DNA of 64,000 nt from Gonatopus flavifemur (lineage: Eukaryota > Arthropoda > Insecta > Hymenoptera > Dryinidae). Both the position numbers and the translations under genes were made by a program. The stretch covers positions 70,114,001 through 70,178,000 of the forward strand of contig JAFFJZ010000001.1 in the NCBI GenBank assembly GCA_018340375.1, in the 5' to 3' direction. How positions within the stretch are numbered: the first letter of the stretch is position 1; every line of letters starts with the position of its first letter. The notes beneath the pieces are model-generated. The model did no database searches and had not been told where the DNA came from. It was given only the letters and a program-made list of their open reading frames with translations. This document shows, one piece after another, positions 56,217-64,000 of this stretch.

Positions 56217-59200
56217 ATCGTTACACTGAGACCTCATTAATCCGCGTCTTCGCAGTCATCGTCATCGTCGGTCGGTGTCGTGTCTTCTTCTATATACTTG
56301 AGTTCTTCTCTTCCGATTTTTTCGTTCTTTTTTGTTGTTTCCATCATCTTGGTTCGTTCTCTTCTCAATCGATTCTCTATCTTAATTTATTCTCTTAACA
56401 CACCCCTTGTTGTTGTCGTCGTCATCGTCGTTGTCAATGAAGAGAGGAGAGAAAAGAAAAAAAAAGAAATAAGAAACAATTTCGCCCATCATCGTCGGTG
56501 TCATCGTCGTCATCGTCATTCAAATACACAAGTGTATACGCGTATATATATCTCTTCCATGTATATACGTATACATTGTACATTATCTAACCATTATACT
56601 TCACGCGTGTAACTATATGCTTCTTTTTTACGAACTGAAAACAAATGAAAATATTCTCCGCATGTGGCTTTGCAGAGTTATATATAGAAAATTATATAAA
56701 GAGAAAAGTTTAGAGAGATCGATGATCGTTCGATTCAAATGCGGTATGATTTTCAACTATCGCTATGAACGAGAAGAAGAACGGAACTTGAACGTATTCT
56801 ATCTTGTTTCTCCCTTTATAATCCTCAAAGCATTCTCTTCGAACTTAAGAAGCATCAAACGTTGAAAATGATATCATGTTCCCATCGAGATAATTACATA
56901 TCTTTCTGAACTCGTCTCGTGCATTCTATTTAGCTAAAAGAATTTTAGATACAAAAAAAAAAGAACGCAACCATTGTAGCGCGATGAGACATCGACGAAT
57001 GAACAAGTCGATAAGTTAAAAAAAAGTGCAAATATTTAATTACATATACATATATAATGATATATATATATATGTATATTATATATTATATATTATATAT
57101 ACATATGTACTATGGTCGTGAGTCTAGTTTGCGATTCATGGTACAGTTGTAATTGATGAAAACTACAGATTTATATTTCATATCTTGTACACTACAGTAT
57201 GTACAAAATATATTAAAAGAAAAAAAAAAGAAAAAAAATTGAGAGAGATAGAAGGAGAAAGAAATGAGAAAAAAAAAAGAGTTGAAACCATGTTTTTCTA
57301 CATCTACGTTATTCAAAGAGATTAAAATGAAATAAAATTGAAAATTTAAACGAAAATGAAAATGGAAAAAATATATCCAAGCATTCCACGTATTATAGCG
57401 TTAACATGAAATTTTACATGCGATTGTGGCATACGTTGTGTTGTATATAAATGTATATACACATACGTGTAAAAGTATGCATATATACTTTGCTATTATA
57501 AGAAAGAAAGCGATAACTGAGTAGCGTCTAATTTTCGTCGGCATTCAAATTCTCTTTGTTCCTCAGCTTCGTAAGAATACATCATATGGATTTTTCCATG
57601 GTAAAGATTTCTGTTTTGTTTGAATACATTATTCGCGAATGAAACTTACGTGATACTACGTAGCACATCGTTTTCTAAATCAGAGGTAAAGTAGTGAGAA
57701 TCAATGCTAAGTCTTCCACTGTTTGAATTAATCAAAGACATAGCGTCCACGTAATAATTATTTGTTCATTCGATTTGAAGCAGTTTTCAAAAAATTCCAA
57801 ATAAATTCTCATTTCCAAACACTTTTCAGCTTTGACATGACAATTTTTGCAATACCAACTAGATCTGCAATAAAATCTATTATTCTGGTAACGAGTTCCC
57901 TTTCAACAAAGTTACGCTTTCCTTTCTTCTCGTGTGAAAAAAATATATATATTCCATTTACGGGATACTGCACATAGATTATATACATTTTTTTCACAAG
58001 AGTATCAACAGCATTTATATACATACGCATAATATTACGAGTTACTAGTTAAAAATATTTTAATAAATTGAAAATGAAAACTTCTTTACGTCGTTAGACA
58101 AAAATTCAATGACATTATCCGTCGTTGATAATTCATACATCCTATCAAAAGAACAATTGAATGCTTTGTTTAAATGAAAAGAGAAAACTCTTTGATACTT
58201 GAATAACTGTACAATTGATTATTCCCACAAATTGTTGAATAATCGAGACTTAGACTTTCAAGTACCAAAATACATCTATCTCTTGTCGTTATGCCAATTC
58301 CATTCATGCTACTAAATTTCTTTTCCAAATGTAGCAAAATCCCTTTGTTTCAATTCTATTTTCATGCCGATCGTTACGATTTTGATAGTAAAAAAAAAAC
58401 ACAACAAATCACGATCCATCCCCCCACATTCGAAACCACAGTTATAAACTTTGAAAATCTCCAAGATCGATATTCAAATGGTTAAAGAGGAAAAAAAACA
58501 CACACGAATCGATACTCGCTTGTGGAAAAGATATAATTGCAAAGTGCATTTCGAGATGACTTTTGAACAAACAACCACGTACAATTATCGAATCTTGTAT
58601 CTCATTTTATTGTGTATGGTATGTAAATTGAGCATCGTCGTTGTTCGAGGATTATTTGTATCTAATTTATGTAGAACAGACTTATTCAACTTAAATTAAT
58701 TTAGAATATAATCGCGAGGACTGGTTATTGATTTTTCAATCAATATTTTCATACTAAAGAACATACCAAAATCTCAAATGATTGAGCAAAATTGAATCTC
58801 AGTTTACTTGAAATCTAGTCTTTACAAATCAAACATTTCTGAATGAAGAATTTTGTATTTATAGTATGTAATTGAATCAAAGAAATATGCCAAATTGAAT
58901 TTTTAATGGATACATTAAGGGCATGTGTTGAATCAGATATTCTGAAATCTCGAATCTCATAAGACTGTTTTCCTCCAAAAAAATCCTCAAGAATCGGAGA
59001 TATAATCAAGATCGATGTTGAATCTCTAATTTCAAAAATGAGGGCAATGAAAGGCCCCCGCAGCAATCGAGTTTGTCCACTCAAGAGAGAATTTTAGTTA
59101 GAAACATTGAAGATAATGTTCAAAGAAATAAAAAGTGATAAGGACGATCATATAGATTATGTATGAATTTTGAAATCGTGGGAAAAAGAAACACGGAATA

Positions 59201-62075
59201 ATTCGAGCAATGAAATTTCACTGACAAATCATGTTCTCTGATCATTTCCTCTCTGCATGCCCTTTATGTATAAAATCAATTGAATAAATGGAGATTACTT
59301 TTGTTCGATGAAATATTATTAAACCATTGAAACTTTCAGCTTAATTTTTCATCCATCATAGTCGTATTATGCATTTGTTATAATTCTCGTCTCCAGTTCC
59401 CTACTATTCACGCCCAATCAAATTTTTTTCAGCTATAGCACACTATTTTTTACAATGTACTATACAATGATGACATATTTTCATAATGAATAATAGAAAA
59501 TATAGTCCCGTTTATCAATCCAGGGTTAGTTTTTCTACCAAAATTACCGTGCGAATTGTTGAAACATTGAAATATTATGTAAATTGATCTAATCAGTTGA
59601 GAATTGGAAAGATTTATGAAAATCTTTCCGATGAACAATGCCTTAAGATTTATAATGATTGTCGAGTGACCTACTGTTCAGGATGAATACGATTGATCCG
59701 TTAATCCAATTGTTAACAACAGGTTCAAGTTAATTGTTCTTCTAAAGCACCAGTTGTATACGATCCACTGTAATTGGTAATAATCTTATGCTATAGCAAG
59801 TTTTATTTAAAACAATCGAAAAATGATTAATATACACACCTGGATGTGACTTAAAAGTCATATAAAATTGATATACGATGACTATATTGTACTGAGATAG
59901 AAATTGTGGACACTAGTGTGGTTACAATAACGAACACTATAAATCAAACTTATTCAATCTAAAACATATAACAAGGTGAAATAAAGATGATTACGTGAAA
60001 TTCTCTTTCAAATTAGCAAAAGAAACACGTTTATCTCAATTTTACATCCTAATCTAGACTTTTTCCAATCCAGTAAAGTTTAATATTTATAATAAAATAT
60101 TAAAATCTCACTCTCTCTTTGTTTGTTCAGTTCAAAAATATTTGGAATCAAATATATTGATGACAAACTGATGATTTCACGGACTGTAAAACATACAATT
60201 ACCTTGCCAAATTGTCCCAAACTTTTGTAATTTGAAAAGACATTGTACGAAATAACTAAAATTATTCACTTCAGTTTCTTGAGTAATCATTAAATTCTAT
60301 TGATCGTTTTGTGACGAGAGTACCCTTCAATCCAACATCACAATTTTTATTAGAAAAATGTTGATTCTAATGAAATCGCACGTTAAAATTTCGACAAGAA
60401 TTCTGATATATTAGACAAATATGGCAAATAGAAAATAAAACTGGGTCAAAACAGTTAGAATGAAGAATGAACTAAAGAATAGAAGTAGTAAATCAATTCT
60501 CATGTTACCGAAAAAGTATGTAAGTTCCCTTTTGATTCCAGGATAAGAAAATGAATTTCACCTTGAAAAACTTAGAAGATTAATTAAAAACACTGATCCA
60601 TTATAATGGATATTGACTGATTCTCACTGATATACTGATAACAGTATTCTTTTCATGAATATCATCATCTAAATCAAGTTTAACTTTCCTCCAATTGATC
60701 GTGTATGAGAATTTTTTGTCGTCCATTAAGTTCATGTTTGTGAATCTCCTCTTGTTAGTACACTTATTATAATTTCAAGCGTCTCGCTATGAAATGTATA
60801 CGACTGGGAGGAGAAAGATTATATATTCTAAGAACACAAGTGATTTCGATGTACCAGCAAACGTATTCAACAATGAAAACGAAGCCTCATCTTACCTCAT
60901 CAGCACTGATTTCATCAACAATCATTCACCGTATGTTACATTGAAAATCATTCCACGAAGTGTAAATTGAATTTTATGTAAGCAATGGTATTATTTGTAT
61001 TGTCAAAAATTGCCAACTGTCAACTATCGGGCATTGTACTGCATCGTATTAAATGATGCTTTGAAACAAAGAACTGTGATTAAACGTTGAATTATAACAA
61101 AGAAAATTCAAAACCGACAATAACTCGACTAAATTTCACTTTATCGTACATTTCCAATGAAAGATATTGCATGGACATTCTAATTTTCGAATGAAACATA
61201 AAAATAGGAACTCTTTGGACGGATTATTATTTGAATCATGCCCAAGTTCAAACCCACTAGATATTGTACATTATTGAAAATAATCTAAAATCTCCCTAGA
61301 TGACTTTAAGAAAACTCAATTTCATATGAGAATAATTGATCAACGATCGATCAATTGAAAATACAAATTTTATTTAAGAACGTCAAAGCAAGAACATGTA
61401 CTCGATTCGAACTAGTACAATTTATTTATTATGTAATGTTTATAAATCATGATATTAACGCATGTACCTCATTTGATAAGTATAAATCATTGTATACTGT
61501 GACGCACGGTTGCGAATATTTATAACGATTCTCTGTAGGAAATGAACTTTGCAATTATTTATCGGCGAGTAAGTATCGATCGCTCGATCAGGAAGTGGCG
61601 AAAAACGGAAAGCAAAAAAAAAAAATTGTTCTCGTTGCAAAAATTCCTATATTTCCTAATGCTAAGCTGTGATGATTGAGAAATCTCGAATAATATACCA
61701 AAAGATTTCTAAACTTTTCCATTACCCCTTGTTATTTCATTTTTGTTCAAAAATTCAATGCGACATTCAGATTTTCAGAAACTCAATTCATTTGTTTGAC
61801 CAATAATTCCTACTCGGATCATGACGATCACAGTCCTAGAATCTCAAATGAAAGTGACAAAAAAGTTGAATGAATAAATTTGAATCTGAAACATATGTGA
61901 TCATGGTGATTGACATTAATCCTAACAAATGTGTTCTCATCTTTGATCTCGAATAATATAAAGTTATCTGTTATGCTGGTCTCTAAAAATACGAGTGTGG
62001 TCTTTTCTTTTATTTGTTATACGTTGATTCTTTTGTTTTCTCTTCAATGAATGCATCCTTTCCGATAGAAAAGTA
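56217..62075. other. downstream intergenic region, no gene recognised
   Basis: GT/CT-rich low-complexity DNA at 56250-56520 (TCGTCATCGTCG words), TA-rich repeats at 57045-57110, then long AT-rich DNA with many short frames, none with recognisable domains. No CAC- or CCC-type element was found between 56217 and 62075, in contrast to the rest of the window. Confidence 0.5.
57045..57110. repeat. (TA)n / TATATT low-complexity tract
   Basis: Alternating TA with TATATATTA variants for about 65 bp. Confidence 0.85.
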
Positions 62076-62936
62076 CACTGAGAAAAATTATCTATTATAA
62101 ATTACTACCCGTATGGAAATATTTCGCTGAAAAATGTCTGCAAAACTATGAAAAATCTCTGAAAAAAATGAAAAAACTCTGAGAAACTCTGACAAACTCT
62201 GAGAATCTCTGAAATTTTGATGAGAAATCTAATATTTTTGGGACATTCTTTACAGACTTTTTTCAGAGTTTCTCAGAGTTTTTCCATACTTTTTCAGAGA
62301 AATAGTAACGAAATTGCACTCTGAAAAAACTCTGACAAAACGCTAATAAATTGTTGACATTTTTCTGATTATTGAAAAATCCTGAAATTCAATAAATACA
62401 TTCATATGCCGTATTCAAATATCATGTGTGAAAAAGTGTTTGAAAAATTTTTAATTTTTTTCTAAAAGTCAGAAAAATGTTAGCAATCTATCAGAGTTTT
62501 GTCAGAGTTTTTTCAGAGTGCAATTTCGTTACTATTTCTCTGAAAAAGAATGAAAAAACTCTGAGAAACTCTGGAAAAAGTCTGTAAAGAATGTCCCAAA
62601 AATATTAGATTTCTCATCAAAATTTCAGAGATTCTCAGAGTTTGTCAGAGTTTCTCAGAATTTTTTCATTTTTTTTCAGAGATTTTTCATAGTTTTACAG
62701 ACATTTTTCAGCGAAATATTTCCATACGGGTAGACTCGCTAATAAATTGAGGATATACTTGCATTTTAAGGTTATATACCAAACATTCTCCTCAAAAGCA
62801 TCAGACTTTCTATTATAAAATGTCATTATCCTACCATTAACTCCCAGAAATTCTGGTACTTTTGAAGAGAATATTTGGTATATAACTTCAGAATGCAAGT
62901 ATATCCGCAATTTATAATAGACAATTTTTCTCCATG
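62076..62936. mobile_element. CAC-type TIR element, TA duplication, hosting a palindrome
   Basis: CACTGAGAAAAATTATCTAT pairs with ATAGACAATTTTTCTCCATG. TA at 62074-62075 and 62937-62938. The right half continues with TATACTTGCATTTTAAGG and its own inverted copy (about 62751-62770 and 62880-62905), so the host is itself a palindrome interrupted near its left tip by 62108-62730. Confidence 0.85.
62108..62730. mobile_element. CCC-type 623-bp foldback with iterated CTCTGA words, TA duplication
   Basis: CCCGTATGGAAATATTTCGC mirrors GCGAAATATTTCCATACGGG. The arms pair for more than 200 bp with few mismatches. Within them the words AACTCTGA, GAAACTCTGA and CTCAGAGTTT repeat many times, and the loop (62350-62450) is AT-rich. 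TA at 62106-62107 and 62731-62732. Confidence 0.92.
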
Positions 62937-63879
62937 TAATAATCTTTTTTTCAAACAATCAGAAAAGTGCGTATGTTGAATGAATTGGACTTTTATGTAT
63001 TTCTGCTTGAAAGATTCAATTTGGTCTCATTTGTTACCAGTCGATGAAGTTTTATTCTATTCGAATCAAAATTTTATAAAATATATATCAAACAAGAAAA
63101 TTATGTTTCGATTTTATTTAATGCTGGTTTACGAAGCATCGACAAGAAGTGCGGTTATGACAACCGGAAGTATTGTTTATTATTTAACATAAACCCAGGT
63201 GGATATTCAATCGGATGTAATAGTAAGTTACCTGATTTGAGTGAATTTTATTGAAAATAAATGAATTTTCATTTAAAGAGGTAGTGAACTACTATAAAAT
63301 CATGATTTTTCAAAACCTAAAATCTGTCGATGGAGTTAAAAGGAAGCGTAGCTCTTTTCCGCTGAATACAATGTAACTCTCGATAGGCAGATTTTATTTA
63401 ATGTAGCGTCAACGATAACGAAAAATCAGAACATAATATTCGTATAACGCTGAACGTTGTCTCGCTGATTTTGGAGTGGTTTAAACCTCAATTAAAACTC
63501 TATTAGGTTCGTATTTGAATGAAGATTCATTGCATTCGTTTCACTCGCCGGAAGCGAACTTTGAAACAAACGAAGCGTAAAATGTTTCAATTTCCGCTTT
63601 TTTCGCGCTTTAGATACTGTTTCATTTATTCTCCCGCGTCGCTTCATACCCTACTTACGCTCCTGTACCTCATGAATCCACATTGTTAACAAGATTTTAA
63701 AACAAACATCTGTTATGAATCGATAAATAATAAGATAGATCTATGAATGATGTTCTAAGCAGAGATACAAGACAATGTTATTCAACTCATTTTACCACTG
63801 CAGTACACTCGGAAGATTTACTATCGTGAACTGATCCTCGTTATAAGTATATGAATTGTATTGTTTATTTTTTTACAGG
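62937..63879. other. intergenic, no gene recognised
   Basis: A hydrophobic short frame at 62980-63192 has no recognisable family. CpG content rises slightly around 63360-63660. No repeats shared with the rest of the window. Confidence 0.4.
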
Positions 63880-63962
63880 AAGAGAATATTCCATTTAAAA
63901 TAATGATGAAAAAATCAACAACGAGGGAACCAACGAGTACATCAACGGAAATCGAACGATAA
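63880..63962 (+). CDS. possible terminal coding exon of an unidentified gene
   Basis: A strong acceptor (TTTATTTTTTTACAG, ending 63878) is followed by a frame open for 27 codons to TAA at 63960-63962, reading EENIPFKIMMKKSTTREPTS and a Ser/Thr/Glu tail. No upstream partner exon was identified and the product is not recognisable, so this could be chance. Confidence 0.18.
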
Positions 63963-64000
63963 GTGAACTTTTTCTATGAATAGTTGTAGAAGAAGCATAA

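Noticed and set aside
62980..63192. Hydrophobic 70-codon frame near the right edge
   Set aside because: Suggestive of a membrane segment, but there is no family motif and the composition matches surrounding noise.

Overview
The window is animal nuclear DNA, AT-rich, with one multi-exon gene spread over 30 kb and a dense load of DNA transposons and hairpin-forming miniature elements. The mariner families present, the intron lengths and the SCAI protein fit an insect. Hymenoptera is my best guess, but nothing in the window proves the order. There are no operons, CRISPR arrays, rRNA genes or recognisable tRNAs.

The only gene I can name is SCAI (suppressor of cancer cell invasion), on the + strand at 25510-56030. 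It has four coding exons (25510-25703, 39102-39961, 46171-46584, 55786-56030). They join in frame across GT-AG introns of 13.4, 6.2 and 9.2 kb to give a 570-residue protein. A CpG-rich stretch at 25020-25165 lies just upstream and is the likely promoter. At the left edge (2-181) an open frame ends in a stop and could be the last exon of an unidentified gene. At the right edge (63880-63962) a good acceptor precedes a short open frame.

The 25 kb upstream of SCAI is a repeat graveyard. It holds two mariner transposons with open transposase frames: 17222-18508 (1287 bp) and 21833-23126 (1294 bp, 36-bp perfect terminal repeats, DD34D triad complete). The first sits in one copy of a local duplication. 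The second splits one arm of a 3-kb inverted repeat. A third mariner, internally deleted, lies in SCAI intron 3 (50584-51501). Two hAT elements with exact 8-bp target duplications are present: 32573-33780 in intron 1, and 52552-54227 in intron 3. The latter carries a decayed transposase C-terminus and a reverse-transcriptase fragment.

The main pattern not explained by known families is a large set of terminal-inverted-repeat or fully palindromic elements with almost unrelated bodies but shared tips. One group (18 examples) begins with variants of CAC-N-G-N-GAAAAA and ends with the complement. A second (14 examples) begins with CCC and ends with GGG. Nearly all are flanked by an exact 2-bp duplication that is not restricted to TA (TA, AT, AA, TT, CA, GA, TG all occur), which argues against mariner mobilisation. 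They nest in each other and in the hAT elements, so relative insertion order can be read directly. No transposase for them was found in the window.

Downstream of SCAI (56031 onward) the sequence is mostly single-copy-looking AT-rich DNA. It has simple repeats in the probable 3' UTR and one doubly nested palindrome at 62076-62936.
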